Part shown: piece by piece, positions 28,165 to 40,336 of the stretch
Position numbering within the stretch: position 1 is the stretch's first letter
Layout of the letters: each line of letters begins with the position of its first letter
Notes under the pieces: model-generated
Told to the model about the DNA's origin: nothing
The model's database searches: none
What the model saw: only the letters and a program-made list of their open reading frames with translations
Translations under genes and position numbers: made by a program
Assembly (NCBI GenBank): GCA_002707365.1
Contig: PAMQ01000007.1
Coordinates: 114,341-178,340 of the forward strand
Origin: Trueperaceae bacterium
Lineage (GTDB): Bacteria > Deinococcota > Deinococci > Deinococcales > Trueperaceae
DNA length: 64,000 nucleotides
Direction: 5' to 3'

Positions 28165-29636
28165 TACCGGTCCCCTCCTACCGCTAAGCCCGAAGGTGAG
28201 GCCTTAACCTGATCAACAATTACTCGGGATTGTGACTCGATTTGCTCGAGTTGCGGGGCCGGAGCAACACCGAGCCATAAGATCCCAGAAAGAATTGGGA
28301 CTAAAACAAATAACTCCATCGGACTTATATCACGTACGGGTTTTCCCTGATTACCCTGGTACAAACGCTGAAAGAGGTTGACACCATAAACTCCGGCCGC
28401 AATGACAGCAAGTACCGCCAAAGCAGCTGCAACTGGATTAGCCTGAAAAGCGCCTACTAGACTCAAGAATTCTCCTGGAAAGTTAGCGAGCCCTGGCACA
28501 CCTATGCTCGCGAAAAGAATAAAGAGTGTAACGGCTGCTAGAGCCGGAGCACTAGCCGCTAGGCCACCATATTTATCGAGCTTGAAACTACCCTGACGCT
28601 CAAACAGCATTCCAGAAATTAAGAAAAGCCCCCCCGTTGTAAACATCTGGGCAGCTAATAAATAGACGGCCCCGTTAAGACCCGCAAGATGAAGACCAAA
28701 CAAGCCCACGCCGACTATGCCCATATGCGATATTGAAGCGAAAGCCAGTAGGCGTTTAAGTTCATTTTGGGCGATGGCAACCATAGCACCGTAGATAGCG
28801 GTAAATGCAGCGAGGATCAGGAGAAAAGGTCCTACCGTGACAGCTGCTGCTGGCAGCAAAGGTAACGCCCAAGCAAAAAATCCGTAACCACCTACTTTGT
28901 ACAGAGTACCTGCGACATCGGCCACTCCGGAAGGGTGATTCTGGGTGTGAAAATCTGCTAACCACGAATGCAACGGCCAAAGGGGCAACTTGACCATGAA
29001 TGCAACAGAGAAGCCCAGGAATAACCATACTTGGGTTTTCAGTGAAAGAGTCGTAGTAGCTACAAGCAAGTCAGCTAATCGGTAACTCTCAGCCCCGGAG
29101 ATTGGTTTAATCGCAAGAACCGTAACAAGCATCAGGAGTGACCCTGCTACGGCATATATGAGATATTTTATAGTCGCTTGACGGCGTCCATTTCTGCCCC
29201 AAATGCCGAGCATAAGTAGGCTCGGGATTAAAGTTGCTTCCCAAAACACATAAAACAGTACTAAATCCTTAGCGAGAAACAATCCATTGAGACCTGCTTG
29301 CATGAACAAGAGCAACGATAAGAACGCTCCGGTTCTCTCTCTAATCCTTAGTCCAGCACATAACACTACAGGAATCATTACCAAAGAAGAAGCTAGCACT
29401 AGAACGCTACCTGCTCCATTAGCGCTCAGGGAAAAATACGCCCCAAAACTAGGAATCCAGGTCCGCTCGACGCTCTCGCTACCGGGTAAAAAGATTGCAA
29501 TAACGAAGGTAAGAATGGTAACCAAAAGAGCAATGGCACGCTGGCTTAGCAAATTTGGGCTTAAAGGAAACTTGAGTGAGCTTAACCCCAATACCAAGCC
29601 TCCCAAGAGAGGAATCATGAGTGCTGCTAGGGTCAC
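28164..29636 (-). CDS. nuoM: NADH-quinone oxidoreductase subunit M
   Basis: Antiporter-like proton-pumping subunit, 490 residues. Characteristic are FYVFWEATLIPSLLMLGIWG with the channel Glu, LPLWPLHSWLADFHTQ and LLAFASISHMG. Starts with GTG 29636, which overlaps the nuoL stop as GTGA and has GGAGG 6 nt upstream. Confidence 0.96.
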   Translation of the reverse strand: MTLAALMIPLLGGLVLGLSSLKFPLSPNLLSQRAIALLVTILTFVIAIFLPGSESVERTWIPSFGAYFSLSANGAGSVLVLASSLVMIPVVLCAGLRIRERTGAFLSLLLFMQAGLNGLFLAKDLVLFYVFWEATLIPSLLMLGIWGRNGRRQATIKYLIYAVAGSLLMLVTVLAIKPISGAESYRLADLLVATTTLSLKTQVWLFLGFSVAFMVKLPLWPLHSWLADFHTQNHPSGVADVAGTLYKVGGYGFFAWALPLLPAAAVTVGPFLLILAAFTAIYGAMVAIAQNELKRLLAFASISHMGIVGVGLFGLHLAGLNGAVYLLAAQMFTTGGLFLISGMLFERQGSFKLDKYGGLAASAPALAAVTLFILFASIGVPGLANFPGEFLSLVGAFQANPVAAALAVLAVIAAGVYGVNLFQRLYQGNQGKPVRDISPMELFVLVPILSGILWLGVAPAPQLEQIESQSRVIVDQVKASPSGLAVGGDR

Positions 29637-31552
29637 AATTTTCCTCCAAATAAAGTAACGAGCACTACCAGTACACTCACACTCAAGAGCATCACAAAAG
29701 CGTAACTGCGGACGAATCCACTCTGCAGGCGCCGTACTACTCGAGAAAGGAGTCCAAAACTACCAATGCTATTAGTAATTACTTGATCTATAAGATCCTT
29801 GTCAATTATCCGTACACCTTCGGCTATAGCTTCAACTGGCCGTACAAAAATAATGCGGTACAAATTATCGAAGCCAAAACCAGTCTGCGACAACCGGTTT
29901 ATGGTTTGATCACGTAGTCGGACAACAGGTCCACCCTTCTTGACTTCATACACCCAGTACGCAACTCCAAGACCAATAGCTGCTGCAACAATCGAAAGCA
30001 CGAGTAAAGCCCACTCAATTTCGATAGCTGGGTGGGCAAATCCTGTTAGGGTTCTTGCTGCTGGTTCAATCCAAGAAGCGAAAAGATTGGGGAAGGCAAA
30101 TGCTGGTAGTCCAACATAGCCAACACCAATACTAAAAATGGATAGGATTATTAGTGGAACTGTCATAACTTGTGGCGATTCATGAATTTTGGCCTTAAGC
30201 TCCTCGGCAATACGTTCCTGACCTACAAAGATTCCGTGATACCACCGGAACATGTAAAAAGCAGTCATTCCTGCTGAAAGCAGCAAAATTGCGTAGATAA
30301 CAACAGCTCCGTTACCTGCAAGCAGATTGCTGTTAAAGGCATGAGCAAGAATCGCATCCTTACTAAAGAATCCAGACAATAACGGAACACCAGCAATTGC
30401 CAACGTAGCAATCAACGAGGTAGTTCCAGTGACACGCATGCGACGCCCCAGTCCCCCCATTCGTCGGATATCCTGTTCACCATCAAGGGCATGTATAACC
30501 GATCCTGCGCCCAAAAACAGCAAGGCTTTGAAAAAAGCGTGGGTAAAGAGGTGAAAAATACCGACCCAGTAGGCACCGGCACCTACAGCTACAAACATAA
30601 AACCTAGTTGGCTGATAGTGGAGTAGGCAAGTATCTTCTTAATATCGGTTTGTGCGAAGGCAGCGAAAGCAGCAATCAGTGCGGTTATAGCCCCCACCCA
30701 AGCTACAATCACTGATACTTCCGGTGCTCCTACGAATAGGGGGGCTGAACGTACTACGAGATATACACCTGCCGTAACCATGGTAGCTGCATGAATCAAA
30801 GCTGACACCGGAGTCGGTCCAGCCATCGCGTCAGGCAACCAAACCTGCAACGGAATCTGGGCAGACTTGCCGCTAGCAGCAACTAGTAACAAAAGACCGA
30901 TCCAAACCAAAGTACCAGATCCAACCACAAGACTAATAGCTGCCTGGTTAATGGTTGCAATATCAAGAGTGCCGAAGGCAGTCACCATGAGAAACATCGC
31001 AAGCAAAAAACCAACGTCACCAATGCGATTTACTATGAAAGCCTTGCGGGCGGCATCAGCATTGAGTCGATCCTGATACCAGAAGCTAATCAAAAGATAC
31101 GAACAAACCCCTACTCCCTCCCATCCAATAAACATCAACAAGAAAGAATCCGCCATAACCAGAACTAGCATTGCTGCCACAAACAGATTAAGACCAGCAA
31201 AATACCGGCTAAGGCCCTTATCAGCCCGCATGTAACCAATAGAATAGACGTGTATTAGTAATCCCACTCCGGTGATTACAAGCATCAACAGTACACTAAG
31301 CCGATCGATCATAAAGCCTAGCGAGAGGTCAAAATTACCCGCTGATAGGTAGGGCCACAATTCAACAACAACGCCACTAGGGTCACGGTTAAACAGTGAG
31401 AAGGCCGCTATCAATGATAGGGCAAAACTCACACCGACAGCTACACTACCAATTACCCCTGGACGGATATTACGTCCAAATAGTCCGTTGGTTAAAGCAC
31501 CTATGAGAGCTATTAACGGCGCTAACGCAGCGATGGATACTGGATCATTCAT
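29633..31552 (-). CDS. nuoL: NADH-quinone oxidoreductase subunit L
   Basis: Largest antiporter-like subunit, 639 residues, including the long amphipathic lateral helix and final anchoring helix at the C-terminus. Motifs: FIGWEGVGVCSYLLISFWY with the channel Glu, VWLPDAMAGPTPVSALIHAATMVTAGVYL and KILAYSTISQLGFM. It follows nuoK by 16 nt. Confidence 0.97.
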   Translation of the reverse strand: MNDPVSIAALAPLIALIGALTNGLFGRNIRPGVIGSVAVGVSFALSLIAAFSLFNRDPSGVVVELWPYLSAGNFDLSLGFMIDRLSVLLMLVITGVGLLIHVYSIGYMRADKGLSRYFAGLNLFVAAMLVLVMADSFLLMFIGWEGVGVCSYLLISFWYQDRLNADAARKAFIVNRIGDVGFLLAMFLMVTAFGTLDIATINQAAISLVVGSGTLVWIGLLLLVAASGKSAQIPLQVWLPDAMAGPTPVSALIHAATMVTAGVYLVVRSAPLFVGAPEVSVIVAWVGAITALIAAFAAFAQTDIKKILAYSTISQLGFMFVAVGAGAYWVGIFHLFTHAFFKALLFLGAGSVIHALDGEQDIRRMGGLGRRMRVTGTTSLIATLAIAGVPLLSGFFSKDAILAHAFNSNLLAGNGAVVIYAILLLSAGMTAFYMFRWYHGIFVGQERIAEELKAKIHESPQVMTVPLIILSIFSIGVGYVGLPAFAFPNLFASWIEPAARTLTGFAHPAIEIEWALLVLSIVAAAIGLGVAYWVYEVKKGGPVVRLRDQTINRLSQTGFGFDNLYRIIFVRPVEAIAEGVRIIDKDLIDQVITNSIGSFGLLSRVVRRLQSGFVRSYAFVMLLSVSVLVVLVTLFGGKL

Positions 31553-31568
31553 AAAACTCTCGCATCAG

Positions 31569-31889
31569 TCACAGCCTAATCTCTGAAAGGGAGTCGACAT
31601 CGGTACTTGCACGATTCCTGAATATCGCCACGAGTATTCCTAAGCCTACCGCTACCTCAGCTGCCGCAATCGCCAAAATTATGAATACTGCACTTTGGCC
31701 GGCAAACGCACCCTGAGCCCCCGCAAGCGTCCATTGTCTAGCAAAGGCAACAAGTGCGAGGTTCGCCGCATTAAGCATGAGTTCAACTGACAAAAAGATA
31801 AGAATTGCGCTCCGCCGTGTCAAAACCCCTATTGCCCCAATAGCGAAGATAGCTGCACTTAGAGCAAGATAGTACTCTGTCGTCACCAT
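31569..31889 (-). CDS. nuoK: NADH-quinone oxidoreductase subunit K
   Basis: Small three-helix membrane subunit, 106 residues, with the conserved membrane Glu in FLSVELMLNAANLALVAF and the second Glu in AAAEVAVGLGILVAIFR. Starts at ATG 31889, 33 nt after nuoJ. Confidence 0.96.
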   Translation of the reverse strand: MVTTEYYLALSAAIFAIGAIGVLTRRSAILIFLSVELMLNAANLALVAFARQWTLAGAQGAFAGQSAVFIILAIAAAEVAVGLGILVAIFRNRASTDVDSLSEIRL

Positions 31890-31922
31890 GCAGCCACAAC
31901 CCCCTTCTCTATAGCCACCGAA

Positions 31923-32486
31923 TCAGGCCACATTGGATTCCTCCTCAATGGATACAGATCCAGACGGCTCAAACTCCGGAGCATCCTCGATAGCACGGCG
32001 TTGTACAAGACCAACTGCACCTATAATCCCAGTGAGCAGGAGTACCCCCACAAGCTGGAAGGGAAGCATAAATTCCGTAAATAACGATTCAGCAATCTCC
32101 CCAGCTCCCCCTCCATTAAGGACCTCATTAACGACAGCTAAATCCAAAAGTGGCATCGAATTACTGAACGCTACGATGGCTATCGTAGCTGCTGCTCCGA
32201 CAGCTGCAAAGTAGGCTAAGGGAGGCATCCATCGCAGGGTTGGTGCAGGCTCGTCTCCCTCAACGTTTAGGAGCATGATCACAAACAGGAAGAGAACCAT
32301 AATGGCTCCGGCATAAACTATGACCTGGACAGCTGCTAAAAAGTGAGCCTGAAGAGTTACGTAAGCTACTGCTAGGGTAAGTAGCGTCCCAACAAGCGAC
32401 AAAGCCGCATGCACCGGTTGCCGAAGGGTTATGACCCCAACAGCACCAATCAGCATTATGGCGGCTAGGATTACAAATGTAACCAT
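31923..32486 (-). CDS. nuoJ: NADH-quinone oxidoreductase subunit J
   Basis: Five-helix membrane subunit, 187 residues. The TLQAHFLAAVQVIVYAGAIMVLFLFVIMLLN stretch contains the conserved pi-bulge region of helix 3. The acidic C-terminal tail (EDAPEFEPSGSVSIEEE) is hydrophilic. Its ATG overlaps the nuoI stop by one base (TGATG). Confidence 0.95.
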   Translation of the reverse strand: MVTFVILAAIMLIGAVGVITLRQPVHAALSLVGTLLTLAVAYVTLQAHFLAAVQVIVYAGAIMVLFLFVIMLLNVEGDEPAPTLRWMPPLAYFAAVGAAATIAIVAFSNSMPLLDLAVVNEVLNGGGAGEIAESLFTEFMLPFQLVGVLLLTGIIGAVGLVQRRAIEDAPEFEPSGSVSIEEESNVA

Positions 32487-33013
32487 CAGTAATCCACACC
32501 CTCCAACTCAGGGCGCGGACCCGATTTAAATCCTACCCGAACATCGCTGTTGCGACGCTCGGCTTCACGGCGTTGCCATTTACTTCCTTGGACGCCCACC
32601 ATCATGTCGTCCTTGCCATATGTGAAATCTTCAGAACGAAAATCAGCTAGTTCAAACTCGTGACCAAGGACTATCGCTCCTGTAGGACAGGCTTCTTCAC
32701 ACATGCCACAGAAAATACATCGCAACATGTTGATCTCGTAAATGCTGGCATAGCGTTCCCCAGCCGAAGTTGGGTCCTCTGGATCATTCTCAGCAGCCTC
32801 AACGTAAATTGCGTAAGCCGGACAGGCAGCAGCACAAAGACTACATCCAATGCATTTTTCTAAACCGGTATCAGGGTGACGAAGTAAATGATGCCTTCCT
32901 CGGAACCGGGGCTTGATGTCTACTAACTCCTCCGGGTAACTGACAGTGGCAGGTCTCTTGAAAAGATGGCCTAGAGTCACTCCCATCCCTTTAGCTATAT
33001 CGAGAACACTCAT
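32486..33013 (-). CDS. nuoI: NADH-quinone oxidoreductase subunit I
   Basis: Peripheral-arm ferredoxin subunit carrying clusters N6a and N6b: [12 protein letters not shown] and [12 protein letters not shown]. 175 residues from ATG 33013, which has GGAGG 7 nt upstream; the in-frame codons further 5' are not used. The C-terminal extension after the second cluster is rich in charged residues. Confidence 0.96.
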   Translation of the reverse strand: MSVLDIAKGMGVTLGHLFKRPATVSYPEELVDIKPRFRGRHHLLRHPDTGLEKCIGCSLCAAACPAYAIYVEAAENDPEDPTSAGERYASIYEINMLRCIFCGMCEEACPTGAIVLGHEFELADFRSEDFTYGKDDMMVGVQGSKWQRREAERRNSDVRVGFKSGPRPELEGVDY

Positions 33014-33064
33014 GTGTGCGCCTCCTGTAGAGAGAAACCTGCTGAGCAATGTTGAGGAGAATAT

Positions 33065-34078
33065 TTAAAGCACAAATGCGATCACCGCCCCAGTGACGAG
33101 CGCTGCACCTAAGGCAATTTCGAAAAGGTAGACCCAACCAAACCTCATCAGCTGGTCGTAACGTAATCTTGGTAATGTTGCCCGCAACCAAATGAAGAGA
33201 AACATAAACAGGGCCATCTTAAGTATCAACCAGATAAACGGCCATTGCGAAATACCTGGTATGAAAAAATCCAGGAACTCTGGTCCCCGCCAACCACCAA
33301 GGAATAATGTGCTCACAACAGCAGATGCAGTCAGCATGTTGACATACTCGGCCATCTGGTAAAGCGCCCACTTGATAGATGAATATTCTGTTAAATAACC
33401 CGCTACTAACTCCTGCTCCGCCTCAGGTAAATCGAATGGCGTACGGTTAACCTCAGCAATTCCGGAAATAAGGAAAGTTACAAAAGCAACGGCGAGGGGA
33501 ACCCATAAAAGCGGATGAACGGACCATACATTAAGGTCAACGATCTCTCGTAGGTTTAGTGTTCCCGCTATCATGAGTACAGTAAGCGCTGAGAATCCCA
33601 AACCGAGCTCATACGATATCAGCTGAGCGCTTGATCGAAGACTACCTAGCAGTGAATATTTACTGTTAGACGCCCACCCACCTAGAAAGATACCGTATAC
33701 CCCAATCGATGTTGCAGCAAAAATGAATAGTAAGCCTATGTCAAGATCTACGATCCATGGATCAAGACCAAATAAACTCCCTGCAGGTCCTGCTGGGATC
33801 GCTCCAAAAGCAGCTAATGCAAAAGTAATCGATACAAAGGGCGCCAAAATATATACGAATCGGTCAGCCGCTGACACGACAATGTCTTCCTTGAAAATAG
33901 ACTTAATAGCATCAGCAATCGGTTGTAGCAAGCCGAAGGGTCCTACTCGATTCGGACCAATACGGTTTTGCATGCGAGCCAAAAGGCGGCGCTCAATAAC
34001 CGTCATATAAGCGAATACACCCAGCAAGATGACGCACATTAATAGAGCCTTAATGAGGGTGGCAAGCAAAGAATCCAT
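33065..34078 (-). CDS. nuoH: NADH-quinone oxidoreductase subunit H
   Basis: Membrane subunit forming the quinone-entry chamber with NuoB and NuoD. 337 residues, about eight helices. Conserved: [37 protein letters not shown], and the acidic loop [34 protein letters not shown]. One-base overlap with the nuoG stop (TGATG). Confidence 0.97.
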   Translation of the reverse strand: MDSLLATLIKALLMCVILLGVFAYMTVIERRLLARMQNRIGPNRVGPFGLLQPIADAIKSIFKEDIVVSAADRFVYILAPFVSITFALAAFGAIPAGPAGSLFGLDPWIVDLDIGLLFIFAATSIGVYGIFLGGWASNSKYSLLGSLRSSAQLISYELGLGFSALTVLMIAGTLNLREIVDLNVWSVHPLLWVPLAVAFVTFLISGIAEVNRTPFDLPEAEQELVAGYLTEYSSIKWALYQMAEYVNMLTASAVVSTLFLGGWRGPEFLDFFIPGISQWPFIWLILKMALFMFLFIWLRATLPRLRYDQLMRFGWVYLFEIALGAALVTGAVIAFVL

Positions 34079-36522
34079 CAGACTGTTTCCAGTGCTGAAC
34101 GCTCTATCTGAATAGTTCCCAAGTCGACCTGAACTAGGCCTGCTGGTTGATCTGGTAAAGATGGTACATGCATGAACCCCTCTGGAATTAGTTCGCTACT
34201 CTGGATCGTAACAAGACGCCGGAGTTTTCCAACCATTACACTGACAACATCCGAATCGTGTAGGCCCCAAGCATTGGCTTCGGCGGGGTTAATGCGTAAT
34301 AAGACTCCCCCGTTCGAAGCACGGAGGCTTGGATTCTTGTCTAAATATTCGGTGCGAACCATAGCCTTAGTTAGAAAAGCATTACCCTTCTGACCTCGGT
34401 TGACCTTACTACTGTCCTGACGAGACGATTCGGTCCCTGCCTCACCAAGAACACCTTGGTCATTAAGATCATTTAAGTCGACGTCAAATTTCTTCCGGAG
34501 TACCCGGCGGGCACTGCGGGTACTTCTACCTTCAAGGCGCACTCCTGAAGCCTCACCAAAGTGTCTTACAAGTCCAGTGAAATCCTCAGCGTGATTGTTC
34601 TCGATTGGAGCCGACCTAACTGGGAGCAGTCGCCCTTCAAGATTCATAACGGTTCCCTCTTTGCCATAACCAGTACGAGCCGGTAAGACAACGTGGGCCT
34701 TGGTAGCGGTTTCTGTAAGAAATAGATCGTGCACTACGAGTAAATCAAGGTCTTCTAGTTTCGTAGCTACAGCTGGAGCCTGTGCTGGATCGAGACCAGA
34801 AAGAATTAGAGCTTTAGCCCCACCACTGATCATTGCTTCATAGTCGTATTTATCGTGACTTGGAAATAATCCTATCCTTTCGAGTCCAAAGCTGTTGGCC
34901 ATAGGTCCGATTAACATGAGCCGGGCATCAACGGTCTTGGCCAGAGTCTTGGCTGCAGCAACAGCTGCGTCGTTAGCCAGGACTAAACCGCCACAAACTA
35001 TAACCGGCTTCTGAGCCTCGATTAGTTGAGTCACCAATAACTGCATTTCCGACTGATCAAAACCCAAATGATCAGTGTCAGAAGTCAGTGATTCTCCTGC
35101 TGCTACAGCAACTAGGGCTTCCAATAGATCGGCTTCGGAGCCTGGTTGGTAAAGCACGGATTTTCCTGAGTGGCTCATCAAATCTGTAATAAAAGGAGCG
35201 CCCACAGTTAGAATATCTCGTTTTCGAGCCATTCTCTCTTTCAATCTCAAATCAGCAATAGGAACTCCATGTTCCATTAATTCAGGAGGCACAACCCCTT
35301 TGAGAGCATCCTTGATTCTTAAATCTGCAGCAGGAAGCTCTTCAGTAACATCAGCCAAGACAAATATTGCATCAGCCCGAGCAAGATCATCAAACGTAGC
35401 TGGTGTTTCAGGTGGAATCACCGAGGCGTTTGGCCGCGGATAATGGTCAACCTGGCCAGTTTGAAGGTGCTCAGCTAGTGCCAGTACCGCAACACCTTCT
35501 TCTAAAGTAGCGTCTGCCCTGATGGCTAGACCCACCTCCTTACCAGCAAGACCGTTGATCTTGGTAGCAATGAAAGCCATAGCCTCGTCCCATGTAGCCT
35601 GAGTAAGCTCTCCGTCTTTTCTGATCATGGGGCTTTGTATCCGGTCGTCAGCGTTAGCATACTCGTGACCAAACCGAATTCCATCATCAATCCACCGCTT
35701 GTTTATATCTGGGTGTAATCCAGCTTTAATGCGCTCAATGTGCCCGGTGCGGGCATCCACTACAATTGGTGTGCCACTAGAGTCGTCAAGACTCGTCGTA
35801 CGGGTGTGGTGGTATTCCCAGTTGCGACCTCGAAAGCGACTTGTGGTGTCGAGAAGTGCACCTACGGGACAAATATCGGTGATATTGCCCGTAAAATTAG
35901 ACGGTAAATCCTCATCTGCAGTACCAATATACGTGTGGCCACCGCGTTCTATGAAGTCAAGAACCTCATCTCCTGGAACTTCCTCAAAATAACGAACGCA
36001 TCTCTTACAGTGAATGCAGCGTTCTCGGTCGAGCGTAATTAGTTCCGAGAGCGCATGGTGCTTTTCTTGATGACGCTTATCGAAGGGGAATCGACTTAGG
36101 CCAGTGCCGTACTCGTAGGCTCTATCCTGCAATTCACAGGCACCACCTTTGTCACACACGGGACAATCAAGCGGGTGATTAATAAGTGTAAACTCGACCA
36201 TGCTGTTTTGAGCATCTTTAACTTCCTCAGAGAGAGTATCGATTACCATTCCCTCCATCACGGTCGTCGTACAGGTAGCCATCAGATTGGGAAAGTAAAA
36301 GACTTTAGGCTCTCCCGTCTCCTCATCTAGGATCCACTCTCCAGTAGATCGGTCTTGGCGAGGAGCACCGACCTTGGCTAGGCACATTCGACAAGCACCA
36401 ATTGGGGACATGTACGTCTCAGAACAAAAATACGGCACATCATGGCCAGCAGCGAATACAGCATCTATAGCGCTGGTTCCAGGAGCGAGCTCTAACTCCA
36501 CATCGTTAATTCTTACTTTCAT
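34078..36522 (-). CDS. nuoG: NADH-quinone oxidoreductase subunit G
   Basis: Large iron-sulfur subunit of the peripheral arm, 814 residues. The N-terminal ferredoxin domain shows [15 protein letters not shown] and a later Cys for the 2Fe-2S cluster, then [17 protein letters not shown] and [17 protein letters not shown] for the 4Fe-4S clusters, and a molybdopterin-oxidoreductase-like domain without the cofactor. ATG 36522 overlaps the nuoF stop as ATGA and is preferred to the GTG three codons upstream. Confidence 0.96.
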   Translation of the reverse strand: MKVRINDVELELAPGTSAIDAVFAAGHDVPYFCSETYMSPIGACRMCLAKVGAPRQDRSTGEWILDEETGEPKVFYFPNLMATCTTTVMEGMVIDTLSEEVKDAQNSMVEFTLINHPLDCPVCDKGGACELQDRAYEYGTGLSRFPFDKRHQEKHHALSELITLDRERCIHCKRCVRYFEEVPGDEVLDFIERGGHTYIGTADEDLPSNFTGNITDICPVGALLDTTSRFRGRNWEYHHTRTTSLDDSSGTPIVVDARTGHIERIKAGLHPDINKRWIDDGIRFGHEYANADDRIQSPMIRKDGELTQATWDEAMAFIATKINGLAGKEVGLAIRADATLEEGVAVLALAEHLQTGQVDHYPRPNASVIPPETPATFDDLARADAIFVLADVTEELPAADLRIKDALKGVVPPELMEHGVPIADLRLKERMARKRDILTVGAPFITDLMSHSGKSVLYQPGSEADLLEALVAVAAGESLTSDTDHLGFDQSEMQLLVTQLIEAQKPVIVCGGLVLANDAAVAAAKTLAKTVDARLMLIGPMANSFGLERIGLFPSHDKYDYEAMISGGAKALILSGLDPAQAPAVATKLEDLDLLVVHDLFLTETATKAHVVLPARTGYGKEGTVMNLEGRLLPVRSAPIENNHAEDFTGLVRHFGEASGVRLEGRSTRSARRVLRKKFDVDLNDLNDQGVLGEAGTESSRQDSSKVNRGQKGNAFLTKAMVRTEYLDKNPSLRASNGGVLLRINPAEANAWGLHDSDVVSVMVGKLRRLVTIQSSELIPEGFMHVPSLPDQPAGLVQVDLGTIQIERSALETV

Positions 36523-37862
36523 TCCTGCCACCAGTCCGACTTCTTGTACATACGTTCTCCATGATCGACTAGGTATTGGTACTCGTGCCTGAAATGTTTA
36601 AAACTAGCTTCAACAGGCATTGCACAAGCGTCTGCTAAGACACAAAAAGCTGTGCCCTGTAACCGCTGTGACATCTCTTCTATTAGAACCAAATCCTCCT
36701 TGGTACCCATGCCAGCCAATAACTTTTGATACATCTTTGGAAGCCAAGTAGCAACGCCCTCGCGGCAGGGAGTGCACTTTCCGCAGGACTCGTGTGCATA
36801 AAAGCGAACCACGTTATACATGGCAGTAACCATGCATTTCTCTTCTGGTATCACAATCACTCCGCCGGTACCTAGCATCGAACCCAAACGAGCGAGGGTA
36901 CCGTATTCCATAGAAGCATCTAAATACTCGTTTTGAAAAGGAAACATTGGGCTTGATGACCCACCTGGAATGAACGCTTTAGCCCGCATTGTTGGGCCTC
37001 CTGCGTGATCAAAAATTAACTCACGAAAAGTTGTTCCCATAGGTAATTCATACACGCCAGGCCGTCGCACCGGACCGCTAATCTGGTATAGCTTCGTACC
37101 TCGGGAATCCTCTGTTCCCATTGAAGCAAACCAGGCTGAACCTTTGGCAATGATATGAACTGCACTGGTAAGTGAGGTGACATTGTTAATGGTTGTTGGT
37201 AACCCATATATTCCTGCCTGCGCGGGGAATGGGGGTTTAAGGCGCGGATTAGCACGCAATCCTTCGAAAGAGTTCATTAGTGCAGTTTCTTCGCCACAAA
37301 TGTAGGCACCTGCACCCCGATGGAGGATTATGTCAAAGTCGAAGTCTGTACCGAACAATCCTGTTCCAAGCAAACCATGATTACGAGCCTGTTGGATTGC
37401 TTCGTACAGTCTCTCATAACCTGTCATGTACTCGCCTCGAACGTAGATCACGCCGCGGGTTGCCTCTATTGCATAACCGGCGATAATCATTCCCTCTATG
37501 AGCTGATGTGGATCGTCTTCTAGGATATACCGGTCTTTAAAAGAGCCGGGCTCTGATTCGTCAGCATTGCAGAGAATGAAACGTTGTCTCCCATCAGGGG
37601 GTGGCATAAAGGACCACTTCACACCTGTGGGGAAACCAGCTCCACCTCTACCTCTGAGACCTGAAGCCTTAACCTCCTCAACCACCTCTGTGGGCGTCAT
37701 GGCAGTTAACGCCTTTCGTGCTGACTCATAACCGTCATGACCAAGATAGTAATCGAGAGTATGAGAATTAGAAACACCCACATGCCGGTACAGTGTCACT
37801 TCGTACCGCGGATCGTGACGACTCGTAATTTGCACAGGAGATTCTTGTGCAGGTTCCGCCAT
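36519..37862 (-). CDS. nuoF: NADH-quinone oxidoreductase subunit F
   Basis: NADH- and FMN-binding subunit, 447 residues. Seen: [14 protein letters not shown] (NADH site), [15 protein letters not shown] (FMN site), [19 protein letters not shown] and the N3 cluster ligands [12 protein letters not shown] plus a Cys in the [13 protein letters not shown] region. ATG directly follows the nuoE stop without a gap. Confidence 0.97.
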   Translation of the reverse strand: MAEPAQESPVQITSRHDPRYEVTLYRHVGVSNSHTLDYYLGHDGYESARKALTAMTPTEVVEEVKASGLRGRGGAGFPTGVKWSFMPPPDGRQRFILCNADESEPGSFKDRYILEDDPHQLIEGMIIAGYAIEATRGVIYVRGEYMTGYERLYEAIQQARNHGLLGTGLFGTDFDFDIILHRGAGAYICGEETALMNSFEGLRANPRLKPPFPAQAGIYGLPTTINNVTSLTSAVHIIAKGSAWFASMGTEDSRGTKLYQISGPVRRPGVYELPMGTTFRELIFDHAGGPTMRAKAFIPGGSSSPMFPFQNEYLDASMEYGTLARLGSMLGTGGVIVIPEEKCMVTAMYNVVRFYAHESCGKCTPCREGVATWLPKMYQKLLAGMGTKEDLVLIEEMSQRLQGTAFCVLADACAMPVEASFKHFRHEYQYLVDHGERMYKKSDWWQE

Positions 37863-38453
37863 TTAGTTACCAGCTTCCCTGCTGTCGCTAAAAGGTTTTG
37901 CGGGAGACCCCTCAACGTTATCGCCACCACGTTCACGGGTTGACTCGGGCATTTCGCCCCGACTCAAGGCTTCAAGCAACGTCCTGCACCTAGACCTCGA
38001 AACTCGCTCGTAGTATGTATCGTTAACTTGTAAGACGGGGGCCGTACCGCAAGAACCAAGACATTCAACCTTTTGTAGAGAAAAATGTGAGTCACTATCT
38101 GTTTCTCCATTTACGATACCTAGTTCCTCAGTGATGAAATCGTACATTTCATCCGATCCTGCTAGAGAGCAGGACAGAGTTGAACATATCTGTAAGTGAA
38201 AACGTCCTATCGGTTGTTCGTGATATGTCGAATAGAAGCTCATTACGCCCTTAACCTCGGTAGCGGTCATATCGAGAATCTGAGCAATCTCCTCTATGCG
38301 ATGATCAGATATATGGCGTTCCGCGCGTTGTACTTCCCACAGAAGCGGCATGATAGCGGTACGCCGTCCGTAAGAAGGGTACCTATTAAGGATCTCAAGA
38401 AGTAGATCTTGTTTATCAGCAAAGAATGGCGTGATGACATCCAATTCAATCAT
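37863..38453 (-). CDS. nuoE: NADH-quinone oxidoreductase subunit E
   Basis: Thioredoxin-like 2Fe-2S subunit (cluster N1a), 196 residues. Ligands are in ICSTLSCSL and VECLGSCGTAPVLQVN. A 35-residue hydrophilic C-terminal tail rich in Arg, Glu and Gly is longer than in E. coli. It lies 36 nt after nuoD. Confidence 0.95.
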   Translation of the reverse strand: MIELDVITPFFADKQDLLLEILNRYPSYGRRTAIMPLLWEVQRAERHISDHRIEEIAQILDMTATEVKGVMSFYSTYHEQPIGRFHLQICSTLSCSLAGSDEMYDFITEELGIVNGETDSDSHFSLQKVECLGSCGTAPVLQVNDTYYERVSRSRCRTLLEALSRGEMPESTRERGGDNVEGSPAKPFSDSREAGN

Positions 38454-38489
38454 CTTTGGCGCCCCACTGGGAGTTATACAGGGTATGCC

Positions 38490-39719
38490 TCATTTATCCA
38501 CGTCCCCCATTACCGGATCCATGGTTGCTATATTGACGACCATGTCAGCAAACAGGGCCCCTACGCACGCCGGCTCAAGGCTCTGCAAATTAATAAGGCT
38601 TGGCACTCGTACCTTGACTCGATAAGGCATCGAACCACCATCCGAAACAAGATAGTAACCAAGTTCACCTCGAGCCGATTCTGTAGCAACGTAGACCTCG
38701 CCACGTGGTGGGTGAAAGCCCTCTGTTACTAATTTGAAATGGAAAATTACAGCTTCCATCGAGTTTTCAAGCTCATGTCGAGGTGGAAGGGATATTCGAC
38801 GGTCAGGGTCTTTAATTGGTCCTGGTTCCAGTGCGTCTAATGCCTGTTTTACAATAGCGAGACTCTGTTCCATCTCGAGAAATCGCATCATAAACCGAGC
38901 GTATGCATCCCCCTCTTCGGAGGTGGGGACATCAAACACGTAACTTTCGTAGCCACTATATGGCTGTGCTTTCCGGAAGTCCAGCGAAACCCCGCTAGCC
39001 CGCAAGGATGGTCCCGTAAGGCAATAGTCCAGCGCAAGATCTTGCGAAATAACTCCTACACCCTTTGTACGATTTACAAAGATATCATTCTGTACAAACA
39101 TGGTTGCATATTGTTCCATCATGGTTGGAAATTCTGAAATAAACTCACGAACAGCTGACTCGAACCCTTCTGGCAAGTCAGTTGAAAGGCCACCGACTCG
39201 GAAGTAACCGTAATTCATTCTGACGCCGGATACCAACTCAAAAATGTCTAGGAGCCGTTCTCGTTCTCGCATGGTGTAAAAAAATAGGGTCAAGGCTCCC
39301 ATGTCGAGAATGCCAGTACCTAAAAAGACCAGATGACTAGCTATACGATTAAGCTCGGTGAGTATTACTCGTGCTCGTTGAGCTCTTTCCGGGACCTGAG
39401 CGTCCATCAAGGTCTCGACGGAAAGGACATAAGCAAGGTCATGACCGAACCCGTGGAGATAGTCCATTCGGTTGGAATACGTCACACCCTGTTGGTAGGT
39501 TCGGTTCTCCATAGTTTTCTCGAACCCAGTATGCAAATAACCTATTTGCGGCATTATTCTAGCAATACGCTCGCCATCGAGATCTACTACTAAACGCAAA
39601 ACGCCGTGGGTAGAAGGATGCTGAGGACCTACGTTAATACGCATGTGGCGCGTGTCGAAAGAACCTGTTGTCTCCCGACTAATCTCCCGGACGTCGTAAC
39701 CAGTGTTAGGTATGCTCAC
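38490..39719 (-). CDS. nuoD: NADH-quinone oxidoreductase subunit D
   Basis: 49-kDa-type subunit lining the quinone pocket, separate from NuoC here. 409 residues from GTG 39719, which overlaps the nuoC stop as GTGA with AAAGGA upstream; a longer open frame exists but would overlap nuoC. Conserved: [38 protein letters not shown] and the C-terminal DPVMGDVDK. Confidence 0.96.
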   Translation of the reverse strand: MSIPNTGYDVREISRETTGSFDTRHMRINVGPQHPSTHGVLRLVVDLDGERIARIMPQIGYLHTGFEKTMENRTYQQGVTYSNRMDYLHGFGHDLAYVLSVETLMDAQVPERAQRARVILTELNRIASHLVFLGTGILDMGALTLFFYTMRERERLLDIFELVSGVRMNYGYFRVGGLSTDLPEGFESAVREFISEFPTMMEQYATMFVQNDIFVNRTKGVGVISQDLALDYCLTGPSLRASGVSLDFRKAQPYSGYESYVFDVPTSEEGDAYARFMMRFLEMEQSLAIVKQALDALEPGPIKDPDRRISLPPRHELENSMEAVIFHFKLVTEGFHPPRGEVYVATESARGELGYYLVSDGGSMPYRVKVRVPSLINLQSLEPACVGALFADMVVNIATMDPVMGDVDK

Positions 39720-40336
39720 TCGGTTTCCTTTTGCGAGGCATCTACACCAGACATATTCCCACTTCGGACGCCCTTTCTCGCTCCGCCTGCCCATCCTGTA
39801 AGTCCGGGGTCACGCCCCATCATTCCTGCACGAAAAGCTGCTGGATCTAGAAATCGCCCTTCGTTAAACAAAGTTGCAGTCTCATCTAACGGAAAATCCT
39901 TCCGATGTGGGTGCCCGTCAAGGTCTTCCGGAGTGATTATCTTTCTAAGGTTTGGGTGGCCTTGAAAAGAAATGCCGAACATGTCAAACACTTCACGCTC
40001 CATGAAGTTGGCTCCTCGCCAGAAACCGGTTAATGTTGGTAGTTCCTCAGTCTCATTGAGATCGACACGGAGAAAGAGCCTTTCTCCCTCAGCGATGGCA
40101 TAGAGGTTGTACGCGACAGTAAACCGGGGGCCCTGATGACCAGGATAGCTTTCGTAATCAATCCCGAAGATATCTGAAAGGTGGTTAAACCCATGATCTC
40201 TAACTACACCTACCGCCTCAAGTATTGTTTTCCTCTCAAAGTTGACAGATACCATTCCCTTGAACTCAGACTTCTTGCCCCCTGCAGCCTCAAGATCTTT
40301 AAGAACCACCTCGAGAAGTCTTGTCTCATCACTCAT
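39716..40336 (-). CDS. nuoC: NADH-quinone oxidoreductase subunit C
   Basis: 30-kDa-type peripheral subunit, 206 residues. The signature [46 protein letters not shown] is fully conserved. ATG 40336 overlaps the nuoB stop as ATGA. Confidence 0.96.
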   Translation of the reverse strand: MSDETRLLEVVLKDLEAAGGKKSEFKGMVSVNFERKTILEAVGVVRDHGFNHLSDIFGIDYESYPGHQGPRFTVAYNLYAIAEGERLFLRVDLNETEELPTLTGFWRGANFMEREVFDMFGISFQGHPNLRKIITPEDLDGHPHRKDFPLDETATLFNEGRFLDPAAFRAGMMGRDPGLTGWAGGARKGVRSGNMSGVDASQKETE